From contig SKQW01000244.1 in the NCBI GenBank assembly GCA_007118805.1, positions 1 through 43,934 on the forward strand: a stretch of DNA of 43,934 nucleotides, in the 5' to 3' direction. The notes under the pieces are model-generated. The model searched no databases and had not been told where the DNA came from. It was given only the letters and a program-made list of their open reading frames with translations. The position numbers and the translations under genes are program-made. Positions 17,216-25,773 of this stretch are shown here, piece after piece (the stretch's first letter is position 1; every line of letters begins with the position of its first letter). Source of the DNA: Rhodobiaceae bacterium. Lineage in GTDB: Bacteria; Pseudomonadota; Alphaproteobacteria; Rhizobiales; Tepidamorphaceae.

Positions 17216-17243
17216 GGAACGGTTTGCCGGTTAAGGCCGTTCC
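17216..17243 (+). terminator. Hairpin after the TRAP genes, possible terminator
   Basis: GGAACGG (17216-17222) pairs perfectly with CCGTTCC (17237-17243), 57 bases beyond the dctM stop. TGTTG follows instead of a true T-run, so it is only a candidate. Confidence 0.35.
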
Positions 17244-17357
17244 TGTTGCATCAAGAGCGGACGGCAACCTGAGCGTGGAGTCCTTGCGGCACCCGCCGAA
17301 GTCGTCCGCGCGTATTCGAACGCCGAAAAAAGCGACTTAACAAGTATTATTTTACAT

Positions 17358-17392
17358 AGACATTACTGTCTCATGAACAATTTGTAATGTCT
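17358..17392. promoter_or_regulatory. Nine-base inverted repeat upstream of the small lipoprotein gene
   Basis: AGACATTAC (17358-17366) and GTAATGTCT (17384-17392) are perfect inverted copies separated by 17 bases. They sit just upstream of a TTGACA. The site could be an operator for a dimeric regulator or an RNA hairpin; its regulator is unknown. Confidence 0.45.
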
Positions 17393-17542
17393 GTGCCCGC
17401 TTGTTGACACATTCAAGATCGAAATTAGCTTTCGTGACGCAAAGACGACCGAGACTGCTGACGCATGAGACGTCAGCGGATGGTTACAGGCTTGCGGATC
17501 AGTGTTTGTCTGACTCTGCAGGTCGCAACTCTGGAGGATGAA

Positions 17543-17713
17543 ATGAGAAAACTGTCGGATCCGAAAGAGCGCAAGGGCCTGAAGAAGGTGGTGCTTGGGC
17601 TTGCCCTTGGCGCTGGCGCGCTCGGCCTCGCGGCTTGTGGCGAGCCGGACAATGGCGCCCCGCCGGCACCGGGCGACACGGGCGGCGCCCCGGCCGCACC
17701 GCCGACGGAATAA
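17543..17713 (+). CDS. Small Pro/Ala/Gly-rich lipoprotein, 56 residues
   Basis: TGGAGGA sits four bases before the ATG. The protein begins with a basic stretch (MRKLSDPKERKGLKK) and a hydrophobic VVLGLALGAGALGL, ending in a perfect lipobox LAAC with Cys32. The mature lipoprotein would be only 25 residues: CGEPDNGAPPAPGDTGGAPA plus APPTE. No homologous domain can be recognised. The strong ribosome site and lipobox argue that it is a real gene, possibly a small envelope lipoprotein. An in-frame ATG at 17465 would add 26 residues ahead of the signal peptide and is unlikely. Confidence 0.75.
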   Translation: MRKLSDPKERKGLKKVVLGLALGAGALGLAACGEPDNGAPPAPGDTGGAPAAPPTE

Positions 17714-18105
17714 CGGATATCGCCGAATGGCGGCAAGGCGGGCGGGGCAATGGCGCATCGCCCGTCTTGCAAACGCCCTGCAAGATCGCCGCTTGATTCC
17801 GAATATCGGCCCGGTTGGGACGCCGGCCTGGCTGCTTATCTTTGGCCGTCGCATCTCCGCGACCCTCGGTCTCGCCCCCGCATGACCGATAATCTCACTA
17901 CCGCGGCTCCGTAACCGCAGCAAACACTGGCAAGGTCGTCGCCAGTCCGCCGAGCAAGTTTGTATGGCCCGCAGAGCCATGACCTGTGGCCAAGGCGGTT
18001 CAGCTTTGGTTAGCTCCTCACTGCAATCCTGAAACGAACTGGTCCCGGTACGCGTTTCGCATTAGCGTTGACTGGCCAGCCACGCCGCAAGGGGGCGTCA
18101 CAGGG
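17714..18105. other. Intergenic region upstream of fadE
   Basis: The 392 bases hold no credible gene. CTTGCA-N7-TGCAAG (17766-17784) is a weak hairpin after the lipoprotein gene. Closer to fadE lies the inverted repeat described separately at 18031-18058, and TTGACT at 18068-18073 without a matching -10. Confidence 0.5.
18031..18058. promoter_or_regulatory. Inverted repeat with a FadR-like half-site upstream of fadE
   Basis: GAAACG (18031-18036) and CGTTTC (18053-18058) flank AACTGGTC (18037-18044). AACTGGTC equals the left half of the E. coli FadR consensus, but the right half does not match. PsrA-type regulators of beta-oxidation recognise GAAAC/GTTTC dyads, though with much shorter spacing. 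The site lies 48 bases before the fadE start; an operator role is a hypothesis. Confidence 0.3.
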
Positions 18106-20415
18106 ATGGCGATGAGATCAGTTCGCAAGAGCTTGCTGACCCGGCCGATCTTCGGCTGGGCGCAGAAGGCGATGCCGGGCATTTCCGAAACCGAGCGGGC
18201 CGCGCTCGATGCCGGCGATGTGTGGTGGGACGGCGACCTGTTCTCCGGTAATCCCGACTGGCAGCGCCTTCTCGAGGTGCCCGCGGCGAGCCTCACCGAG
18301 GACGAGCGCGCCTTCATCGACGGGCCGGTCGACGAACTGTGCGCCATGCTCGACGACTGGCGCATCAACTGGGAGCTGCGCGATCTGCCGAAGGATGCCT
18401 GGGAGTTCATGAAGAAGAACAAGTTCTTCGGCATGATCATCCCCAAGGAATTCGGCGGTCTCGGCTTTTCGGCCTATGCCCACTCCCAGGTCGTGCGGCG
18501 CCTGTCCACCCGCTGCCTGACCGGCGCGGTTACCGTCATGGTGCCCAATTCGCTCGGCCCGGGCGAGCTTCTGCTGCTGTTTGGCACGCGCGAACAGCAG
18601 CATTACTGGCTGCCGCGGCTCGCCGACGGCCGCGAGATTCCCTCCTTCGCGCTGACCAGCCCCGAGGCCGGCTCGGATGCGGCGTCGATGACGGATACCG
18701 GAATCGTCTGCCGGGGCAGGTATGACGGCGGGGAGGTGCTCGGCATCCGGCTCAACTGGAACAAGCGCTACATCACCCTGGCGCCGGTGGCCACCGTCAT
18801 GGGGCTTGCCTTCAAGCTCCACGACCCGGACGGGTTGATCGGCGAGGAAGAGGATCTCGGCATTACTGTCGCCCTGGTGCCGACGCATCTGCCGGGGGTG
18901 AAGACCGGGCGGCGCCATCTACCCTCCATGCAGATGTTCCAGAACGGGCCGACCCAGGGCGAGGACGTCTTCATCCCGCTTGACCATGTCATTGGCGGGC
19001 CCGAGAAGGTGGGCCAGGGCTGGGCGATGCTGATGACCGCCCTGTCTGCGGGACGCGGCATCTCGCTGCCGTCGCTGGCCGCCGCGGGGGCCTCCTTCGC
19101 CGCGCATACTACGGGCGCATACGCCCGCATCCGCGAGCAGTTCGGCATTCCGATCTCCAAGTTCGAAGGCATCCAGCAGCCATTGGCCCGGCTTGCCGGC
19201 AACGCCTATCTCGTGGAGGCGGCGCGCCGGTTCACCTGCGCCGGGATCGACCAGGGCGTGAAGCCGGCGGTCGTTTCCGGCATCATGAAGCTGCACGCTA
19301 CCGAGCGTCTGCGCGGGGTGGTCAACGACGCCATGGACGTCCATGCCGGCAAGGCGGTCGTCGATGGGCCGCTCAACTATATGGGCAGCTTCTATCGCGC
19401 CATGCCCATCGGCATCACCGTCGAGGGCGCCAATATCCTGACGCGCAGCCTGATCGTGTTCGGCCAGGGCGCGATCCGCAGCCATCCGCATCTCCTCGAT
19501 GAAATCCTCGCCCTGGCCGACGCGGACGCCGACGCCGAGGCAGCGCTCGACGCCTTCGACAAGGCATTCTGGGCCCATGCCGGGCACTCCACCCGAACGC
19601 TGTTTCGCGCCTGGTGGCGCGCCTGGACCGGCGGACGCCTCGCCCCGGCGCCCGAGGCCGGCCCGCTCAAGCCCTATTACCGGCAGCTCGGCCGTTATGC
19701 CGCCGCCTTCGCCCTGACTGCCGACATGGCGCTGCTGACGCTCGGCGGGGCGCTCAAGCGGCGCGAGATGCTGTCGGCGCGGCTTGGCGACATCCTCTCC
19801 GAATTGTTCCTCCTGTCGGCCGTGCTCAAGCGCTGGCACGAGGAGGGCCATCAGGAGGACGACCTGCCGGTCGTCGAATGGTGCATGGAGACCGGCTTTG
19901 CCACCATCGAGACGCGCTTTTCCGAGGTTCTGGCCAACCTGCCGAACCGCGTCGTCGCCGGGCTCCTCCGCTTTCTGATCATGCCGCGCGGCATCCGCCG
20001 GCGCGGCCCATCGGATGAGCAGACCGTGGCCTGCGCCGAGCTTCTCGCCGCGCCGTCGCCGACGCGCGAGCGGATCGCCTCGCGCGTCTTTCCGGGCCAG
20101 GGCGACGATGCCCTGGCGCGGATCGAGCACGCCTTCGAGCTCGTTATCGCCTGCGCGCCGATCCGCGCCCGAATGCGCCAGGCGGGCGTGCGGGACCGCG
20201 AGGCGGCACTCAATCAGGGCCTTATCGATCAGGCCGAGGCGGACCGGCTCAAGGCCGAGGAAGCCGCGATCGCCAAGGCCGTGGCGGTCGACGATTTCGC
20301 ACCCGAAGAACTCGCCCCGCTGACCGACGCCGAAACCGCAGGACAGGGAGAAAGACCATCGCCCGCGCGACGAAAACCAGCCCGGCGAAAACAGCGACAG
20401 GCCGCGGCCGGGTAG
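18106..20415 (+). CDS. fadE: Acyl-CoA dehydrogenase FadE
   Basis: The 769-residue flavoenzyme aligns by eye along its length with E. coli FadE (814). Examples are WWDGDLFSGNPDWQRL, FFGMIIPKEFGGLGFSAYA, VPNSLGPGELLLLFGT, FALTSPEAGSDA, NKRYITLAPVATVMGLAFKL, TVEGANILTRSLIVFGQGAI, KRREMLSARLGDILSELFL and VDDFAPEELA. It catalyses the first step of beta-oxidation, acyl-CoA to trans-2-enoyl-CoA, with FAD. The N-terminal membrane segment of the enteric protein is absent. I start at 18106, where similarity to the enteric MRKS-type segment begins; upstream in-frame codons look non-coding. The C-terminal basic tail (about 20 residues) is unlike E. coli FadE and is encoded by DNA that also encodes the start of the thiolase in another frame. 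Confidence 0.93.
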   Translation: MAMRSVRKSLLTRPIFGWAQKAMPGISETERAALDAGDVWWDGDLFSGNPDWQRLLEVPAASLTEDERAFIDGPVDELCAMLDDWRINWELRDLPKDAWEFMKKNKFFGMIIPKEFGGLGFSAYAHSQVVRRLSTRCLTGAVTVMVPNSLGPGELLLLFGTREQQHYWLPRLADGREIPSFALTSPEAGSDAASMTDTGIVCRGRYDGGEVLGIRLNWNKRYITLAPVATVMGLAFKLHDPDGLIGEEEDLGITVALVPTHLPGVKTGRRHLPSMQMFQNGPTQGEDVFIPLDHVIGGPEKVGQGWAMLMTALSAGRGISLPSLAAAGASFAAHTTGAYARIREQFGIPISKFEGIQQPLARLAGNAYLVEAARRFTCAGIDQGVKPAVVSGIMKLHATERLRGVVNDAMDVHAGKAVVDGPLNYMGSFYRAMPIGITVEGANILTRSLIVFGQGAIRSHPHLLDEILALADADADAEAALDAFDKAFWAHAGHSTRTLFRAWWRAWTGGRLAPAPEAGPLKPYYRQLGRYAAAFALTADMALLTLGGALKRREMLSARLGDILSELFLLSAVLKRWHEEGHQEDDLPVVEWCMETGFATIETRFSEVLANLPNRVVAGLLRFLIMPRGIRRRGPSDEQTVACAELLAAPSPTRERIASRVFPGQGDDALARIEHAFELVIACAPIRARMRQAGVRDREAALNQGLIDQAEADRLKAEEAAIAKAVAVDDFAPEELAPLTDAETAGQGERPSPARRKPARRKQRQAAAG

Positions 20416-21698
20416 CCGACAGGCCGGTCTATCTGGTCGATGGCGCCCGCACGCCCTTCATCAAGGCGCGTGGCGCGCCGGGCCCGTTCACGCCAGTCGA
20501 CCTCGCCGTCCAGTGCGGCCGGCCGCTCCTCTTGCGCCAGCCCTTCCCCGCCAAGGCCTTCGATCAGGTTATCCTGGGCTGCGTCAACGTGATCGCCGAC
20601 GAGATGAACCCCGCCCGGATCGCCGCGCTGCGGCTCGGCATGGGCGATCAGATGCCGGCCTTCACGGTGCAGATTAATTGCGGCTCCGGCATGCAGTCGA
20701 TCGATACCGCGTTCCGCTATATCCAGAACGGCACGGCGAACCTGATCCTTGCCGGCGGCACGGATTCGCTCAGCCATTCGCCACTCGTGTTCCGGCAGGG
20801 GGCTGTGGAGCAGTTCGCCTCGGTCAACGCGGCGAAGGGGACGTGGTCGAAGCTGCGCGCTGCGACCGGCTTCCGGCCACGCCATTTCGCCCCGGTCATC
20901 GGCCTTGAGCGCGGACTCACCGATCCCATCGTCGAGCTCAATATGGGCCAGACCGCGGAAATCCTCGCCCATCAATTCGCCATCAGCCGGAAGGCGGCCG
21001 ATACCTATGCCGCCGAAAGCCACAAGCGACTGGCCCGCGCGCAGGAGGAAGGCCGGCTGATCGACGAGGTTTCGCCGGCCGTGTCGCGCGACGGTGAGGC
21101 CTACGACCACGATGACGGGGTGCGGCCGGACAGCGCGGCCGACAAGCTCGCCACGCTGAAGCCCGCCTTCGAACGGCCCTGGGGCAAGGTCACGCCGGGA
21201 AACAGCTCGCAGATCACTGACGGCGCCTCCTGGGTGATCCTGGCCTCGGAGGAGGCCGTAAAAGCCCATAGGCTGGAGCCGATGGCGGTCATCATCGACA
21301 GTGAGTGGTCGGCGCTCGATCCCAGCGTGATGGGGCTCGGGCCGGTGCTGTGCGCCACCGAGATCGTCAAGCGGCGCAAGCTCGACCGCGGCGATATCGA
21401 TGTGTGGGAGCTCAACGAGGCGTTCGCCACCCAGGTGCTCGCCTGTCTTGCCGCCTGGGAAGACGAAGCGTTCTGCAAGGAGGTGCTCGGTCTCGACGGG
21501 GCGTTCGGGGCGATCGACCGGGAACGGTTCAATGTCGATGGCGGCGCCATCGCGCTCGGCCATCCGGTGGGGGCCAGCGGCAACCGGATCACCCTCCATC
21601 TGGCGACCGCCATGCGCCGGCTCGGGCTGAAGCGCGGTATCGCCACCGAATGCATCGGCGGTGGCCAGGGCGGCGCCATGCTGCTGGAGGCCGCATGA
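20358..21698 (+). CDS. fadI: Acetyl-CoA acyltransferase (thiolase, FadI-type), unusual start
   Basis: The thiolase performs the last step of beta-oxidation, releasing acetyl-CoA from 3-ketoacyl-CoA. Motifs include RPVYLVDGARTPFIKARG at the N-terminus, nucleophile region QINCGSGMQSID (Cys108), NVDGGAIALGHPVGASGNR and ECIGGGQGGAMLLEA. The thiolase frame is clearly coding upstream of the first standard start (TTG 20532), because the first beta strand lies at 20421-20475. There is no ATG, GTG or TTG further up. ATC at 20358, eight bases after AGGGAGA-like sequence, would give 446 residues (FadI 436). The first 58 bases overlap fadE. The start is uncertain; an ATG-to-ATC sequence error is the alternative. 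Confidence 0.85.
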   Translation: MARATKTSPAKTATGRGRVADRPVYLVDGARTPFIKARGAPGPFTPVDLAVQCGRPLLLRQPFPAKAFDQVILGCVNVIADEMNPARIAALRLGMGDQMPAFTVQINCGSGMQSIDTAFRYIQNGTANLILAGGTDSLSHSPLVFRQGAVEQFASVNAAKGTWSKLRAATGFRPRHFAPVIGLERGLTDPIVELNMGQTAEILAHQFAISRKAADTYAAESHKRLARAQEEGRLIDEVSPAVSRDGEAYDHDDGVRPDSAADKLATLKPAFERPWGKVTPGNSSQITDGASWVILASEEAVKAHRLEPMAVIIDSEWSALDPSVMGLGPVLCATEIVKRRKLDRGDIDVWELNEAFATQVLACLAAWEDEAFCKEVLGLDGAFGAIDRERFNVDGGAIALGHPVGASGNRITLHLATAMRRLGLKRGIATECIGGGQGGAMLLEAA

Positions 21699-21730
21699 TC
21701 ATCGCCCTCGGAACCAAGCGAGCAACAGCC

Positions 21731-21773
21731 GGTCGCGACGGACGCCATGACGGCCGGGACGACCGTCGCGACC
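21731..21773 (+). promoter_or_regulatory. Eleven-base-pair hairpin between thiolase and fadJ genes
   Basis: GGTCGCGACGG (21731-21741) and CCGTCGCGACC (21763-21773) are perfect inverted copies around a 21-base loop. They end just before the GAGGGGG ribosome site of fadJ. With no U-run it is more likely an mRNA-stability or translation-modulating element than a terminator. Confidence 0.55.
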
Positions 21774-21785
21774 TGAGGGGGCGAA

Positions 21786-23876
21786 ATGGCAGGTAAGGTG
21801 GTCGCCGCACTGTCCGACCGGGCGCTTGAGCTCGGTCCCGCTGCGCATGTCTCCAAGGGGCGCTGGGAGCACTGGCGGTTGGCCACGAGCCAGACCGGGG
21901 TTGCGTGGCTGTTGCTCGACAGAGCCGACACGAGAACCAACACCCTCAACGACAAGGTGCTGGTCGAACTCAACTCAATCCTGGAGGACCTCGAGGTCAG
22001 CAAGCCCAAGGGGCTCGTGATCCGCTCGGCGAAGACTTCCGGCTTTGCCTATGGCGCCGATGTCAACGACCTGGCTACCATGACCGATCCCCCTGAGATC
22101 GAGGCCCGGATCTCGGAAGCCAACGGCGTGTTCGACCGGCTTGCCGCCCTGCCGGTCACCAAGGTGGCGGTAATCCACGGCCAGTGTCTTGGCGGCGGGC
22201 TGGAGCTTGCCCTGTGCTGCGACTGGCGGATCGCTATCGCCGGCACCAAGCTCGGCTTTCCCGAGGTCCTGCTCGGCCTTCATCCCGGCCTGGGCGGGGC
22301 GGCCCGCTCGACCCATCTGATCGATCCCATCCAGGCGATGACCATGATGCTGACGGGCAAGGCCGCCGACGCCCGCAAGGCCAAGCGCCTTGGCCTTGTC
22401 GACGCGGTGACCGAGGAGCGTCACGTCGCCGCAGCGGTGGCTGACGGGCTTGCCGGCAAGCTCAGGCGCAACCGCCCCGGCACGCTCTCGCATGCTTTCG
22501 CGCTGCGCCCGGCGCGCAGCGTCGCGGCCCGAAAGATGCGGGCGGAAACCGCCAAAAAGGCGCGCCAGGCGCACTATCCCGCCCCCTATGCGCTGATCGA
22601 TCTGTGGGAAGCGCATGGCGGCAGCCGGAAGGCCATGCACAAGGCCGAAGCGGCCTCGTTCGGCAAGCTCCTGCAGACTGACACTTCGCGCAATCTGGTC
22701 CGCGCCTACTTCCTAAGGGAGGCGCTGAAGAAGAACGCCGGGGAGCAGCGGGACTTTGCCCACGTTCACGTCGTCGGCGCCGGCACGATGGGCGGCGAGA
22801 TCGCCGCCTGGTGCGCCTGGCAGGGCCTGCGGGTGACGCTCGGCGACGTCGATGTCAAACCGATCGGGGCGGCGCTCGCCCGCGCCCGCGAACTCTACGA
22901 CAAGATCGGCAAGGACGATGCAGCGACCCGCGACGCGCTGGATCGCTTGATTCCCGACACGAAGGGCTACGGGATCGCTCATGCCGACATCGTCATCGAG
23001 GCGGTCCCGGAAAAGCTCGACCTCAAGCAGAAGATCTATGCCGGCCTCGAAGCCGGCATGAAGAAGGACGCCGTGCTGGCGACCAACACCTCAAGCATCC
23101 CGCTCGACCGGTTGAGCAAGGGGCTGAAGCGGCCGGCCCGGTTCATCGGGCTGCACTTCTTCAATCCCGTCTCGCGCATGCAGCTCGTCGAGGTGGTCAG
23201 CCACGACAAGGCCTCGGCCGATGCGCTGGCCGCCGGCAGTGCCTTTGTGGGCCGGATCAGCCGGTTGCCGGCGCCGGTCAGAAGCGCGCCGGGCTTCCTC
23301 GTCAATCGGGCGCTGATGCCGTATCTCGTCGAGGCGCTCACGCTGGTCGACGAAGGCGAGAAGGCCGAAACGGTGGACGAGGTGGCCGAGCGCTTCGGCA
23401 TGCCCATGGGGCCGATCGAGCTGGCCGATCAAGTCGGCCTCGACATCTGCGTCGAGGTGGCCGACGTGTTGCGCGACGGCCTCGACCAGTCGATCCCGTC
23501 GACGCCCGACTGGCTGCGCAAGAAAGTCGCCGACGGCGAGCTCGGCCGCAAATCCGGCCAGGGCCTCTATGCCTGGAAGGACGGCAAGCCGTCGAAATCG
23601 AGCCCGTCCGTCCATCACGCCGACGAAACGACCGACCGGCTCATCCTGCCCCTGCTCAACGCCTGCGTCGCCTGCCTGCGCGAGGGCGTGGTGGCGGACA
23701 CGGAAACGCTTGACGGGGCGATGATCTTCGGCACCGGATTTGCGCCGTTCCGGGGCGGGCCGATGCACTATGCCAGGACGCGCGGCACTGGCGATATCAA
23801 GGTCACGCTCAAGCGTCTGGCCGAGCGTTACGGGGAGCGCTTCACCCCCGATCCCGGCTGGGACGACCTGACCTGA
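21786..23876 (+). CDS. fadJ: FadJ-type enoyl-CoA hydratase / 3-hydroxyacyl-CoA dehydrogenase
   Basis: The 696-residue bifunctional enzyme carries out steps two and three of beta-oxidation. The crotonase half (about 30-230) has the oxyanion and catalytic region GQCLGGGLELALCCDWRIA (Glu140) and GFPEVLLG (Glu160). These equal the two catalytic glutamates of FadB/FadJ. The dehydrogenase half (about 325-690) has the NAD loop GAGTMGGEIA (331-340) and catalytic His457 in GLHFFNPVSRMQLVEVV. The C-terminal repeat contains FGTGFAPFRGGPMHYA. The length fits FadJ (714). GAGGGGGCG precedes the ATG. It pairs functionally with the preceding thiolase and is followed after four bases by the CoA-transferase gene. 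Confidence 0.95.
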   Translation: MAGKVVAALSDRALELGPAAHVSKGRWEHWRLATSQTGVAWLLLDRADTRTNTLNDKVLVELNSILEDLEVSKPKGLVIRSAKTSGFAYGADVNDLATMTDPPEIEARISEANGVFDRLAALPVTKVAVIHGQCLGGGLELALCCDWRIAIAGTKLGFPEVLLGLHPGLGGAARSTHLIDPIQAMTMMLTGKAADARKAKRLGLVDAVTEERHVAAAVADGLAGKLRRNRPGTLSHAFALRPARSVAARKMRAETAKKARQAHYPAPYALIDLWEAHGGSRKAMHKAEAASFGKLLQTDTSRNLVRAYFLREALKKNAGEQRDFAHVHVVGAGTMGGEIAAWCAWQGLRVTLGDVDVKPIGAALARARELYDKIGKDDAATRDALDRLIPDTKGYGIAHADIVIEAVPEKLDLKQKIYAGLEAGMKKDAVLATNTSSIPLDRLSKGLKRPARFIGLHFFNPVSRMQLVEVVSHDKASADALAAGSAFVGRISRLPAPVRSAPGFLVNRALMPYLVEALTLVDEGEKAETVDEVAERFGMPMGPIELADQVGLDICVEVADVLRDGLDQSIPSTPDWLRKKVADGELGRKSGQGLYAWKDGKPSKSSPSVHHADETTDRLILPLLNACVACLREGVVADTETLDGAMIFGTGFAPFRGGPMHYARTRGTGDIKVTLKRLAERYGERFTPDPGWDDLT

Positions 23877-23880
23877 TCCG

Positions 23881-25737
23881 ATGGCTGCGCCCCCCGCCGC
23901 CTATACCGACCCGGATGCGCTGGCCCAGGCGATAATCGACGAGGTCGGCCACGATATCGTGCTGGCGCTGCCGCTCGGGCTTGGCAAGGCCAATCATGTG
24001 GCCAATGCGCTGTTCGCCCGCGCCGCGGCGGATGCCTCGATCCACCTGACCATCTTCACCGCGCTGACGCTGGAAAAGCCGAAGCCGACAAACGAGTTGC
24101 AGCAGCGCTTCCTGGGCCCGGTCGTCGAGCGGCTGTTCGGCGATTATCCCGAACTCGCCTATGCCGAGGCGTTGCGCAAAGGAACGCTGCCCGAGAACGT
24201 CCAGGTCTCGGAATTCTTCCTGATGGCGGGGCGGTGGCTGTCCGTGGGCCACATTCAGCAGAACTACGTCTCGGCAAACTATACCCATGCCTTGGGCTAT
24301 GTGCTTGAGCGGGGCGTCAACGTGGTCGCCCAGCTTGTTGCCAAGCGAGATACACAGGCAGGGACGCGCTACAGCCTGAGCTGCAACACGGATCTCACGC
24401 TGGCCATTGGCGAGGCGCGCCAGTCGGGGATGACCGACATTCTGTTCGTCGGCGAGGTCAATGATGAGTTGCCGTACATGCCTGGGCGCGGCGATCTGCC
24501 CGCCAAGGCCTTCTCCCATGTGCTCGATGCGCCGGAACGCCGTTTTTCGCTCTTCGCGCCGCCCAAGATGCCGGTGCGCCCGGCCGACTATGCCTGCGGC
24601 CTGCATGTGGCGCGCCTGGTGCCCGATGGCGGCACCCTGCAGATCGGCATCGGCTCGATCGGCGATGCGGTGGCGCGGGCGCTGATCCTGCGCCACCGGG
24701 AAAATGCCGCCTTCAAGGAGACGCTGGACCGACTGATTCCCGGCGACCGTCACGCCCGGCTTCGCCACGATGCGCCCTTCGAAGCGGGGCTCTATGGCGC
24801 CACGGAAATGCTGGTCGACCCGTTTCTCGACCTCGTAGAGGAAGGCGTGATCGCCCGCGAGGTGGCCGGCGCGCTGGTCCATGCCGCGTTCTTTCTCGGC
24901 CCCAGCGATCTCTACCGGCGCCTGCGCGACATGCCCGAAGAACGGCTGCGAAGCTTCCAGATGACAGACGTCGCCTTCACCAACGCGCTCTATGGCGAGG
25001 AGGAGGACAAGCGCCATGCGCGCGTTGGGGCCAGGTTTATCAACAATGCCATGATGGCCACGCTGATGGGCGAGATCGTCTCGGACGGCCTGGAGGATGG
25101 CCGGGTGATCAGCGGTGTCGGTGGTCAGCACGATTTCGTCACCCAAGCCTTCGCGCTGGACGGTGCGCGCGCGATCATCACCCTGAACGCGACCCGCGAG
25201 AGCGGCGGAGAACCGGAATCGACCATTCGCTGGTCCTACGGCCACACGACGATCCCGCGCCATCTGCGCGATGTGGTGGTGACCGAATACGGCATCGCCG
25301 ATCTGCGCGGGCGCAGCGATCGGGAAACCATCGCCGCCATGCTCTCCATTGCCGATTCGCGCTATCAGGACGGGTTGCTCGATGCCGCCAAGTCGGCCGG
25401 CAAGATCGAGCGCGATTACGCCATCCCGAAAGAATACAAGTCCAACCGGCCGGAGCGGATCGAGGAGGCCCTGGCCCCGGCGCGAGACCGCAACCTGCTG
25501 CCCGACTTCCCGTTCGGCACGGATTTCACGGAAACGGAGCAGCGGCTTCTCCCGGCTTTGACGCGACTCAAGTCGGCCTCGGCCTCCCGGTTTGAGATTG
25601 CCCGGCTGGCCGCGCGAGGCTTCACGCGTCGCCCATCGGCAGAAACGCAGGACTGCCTCGAACGGATGGCCCTTGCCGAACCGAAATCCATGCGCGAGCG
25701 GCTCTACCGCGCGCTGCTGATCGCCGCTCTGGAGTGA
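23881..25737 (+). CDS. Acetyl-CoA hydrolase/transferase family protein
   Basis: The 618-residue protein belongs to the class I CoA-transferase/acetyl-CoA hydrolase family. The C-terminal catalytic part has VISGVGGQHDFVTQAFALDG and VVVTEYGIADLRGRSD, where Glu469 is the residue that forms the glutamyl-CoA intermediate in this family. The N-terminal region contains LPLGLGKANHVANALF, and a central stretch has GGTLQIGIGSIGDAVARAL. It is longer than typical members (about 500) because of extra N-terminal and internal sequence. It follows fadJ after four bases. It may recycle CoA or move CoA between acetyl-CoA and another acid during fatty-acid use; the actual acids are unknown. Confidence 0.85.
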   Translation: MAAPPAAYTDPDALAQAIIDEVGHDIVLALPLGLGKANHVANALFARAAADASIHLTIFTALTLEKPKPTNELQQRFLGPVVERLFGDYPELAYAEALRKGTLPENVQVSEFFLMAGRWLSVGHIQQNYVSANYTHALGYVLERGVNVVAQLVAKRDTQAGTRYSLSCNTDLTLAIGEARQSGMTDILFVGEVNDELPYMPGRGDLPAKAFSHVLDAPERRFSLFAPPKMPVRPADYACGLHVARLVPDGGTLQIGIGSIGDAVARALILRHRENAAFKETLDRLIPGDRHARLRHDAPFEAGLYGATEMLVDPFLDLVEEGVIAREVAGALVHAAFFLGPSDLYRRLRDMPEERLRSFQMTDVAFTNALYGEEEDKRHARVGARFINNAMMATLMGEIVSDGLEDGRVISGVGGQHDFVTQAFALDGARAIITLNATRESGGEPESTIRWSYGHTTIPRHLRDVVVTEYGIADLRGRSDRETIAAMLSIADSRYQDGLLDAAKSAGKIERDYAIPKEYKSNRPERIEEALAPARDRNLLPDFPFGTDFTETEQRLLPALTRLKSASASRFEIARLAARGFTRRPSAETQDCLERMALAEPKSMRERLYRALLIAALE

Positions 25738-25773
25738 CGGGAACGGCGGGCTCGGTCATTGCGTTGAACTGTC

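Larger units (their letters stand above)
17159..17542. other. Intergenic region with an AT-rich promoter-like patch
   Basis: No gene is supported in these 384 bases. The first part holds the possible terminator at 17216-17243. Bases 17330-17430 are markedly AT-rich for this genome. They contain the inverted repeat at 17358-17392 and a TTGACA at 17404-17409, with only a poor -10 (TTAGCT, 17425-17430). Confidence 0.5.

Noticed and set aside
17363-17980. A 205-codon leftward frame overlapping the small lipoprotein region
   Set aside because: It has Arg/Ser-rich shadow composition and no ribosome site, and it runs through AT-rich control DNA opposite the better-supported lipoprotein gene.
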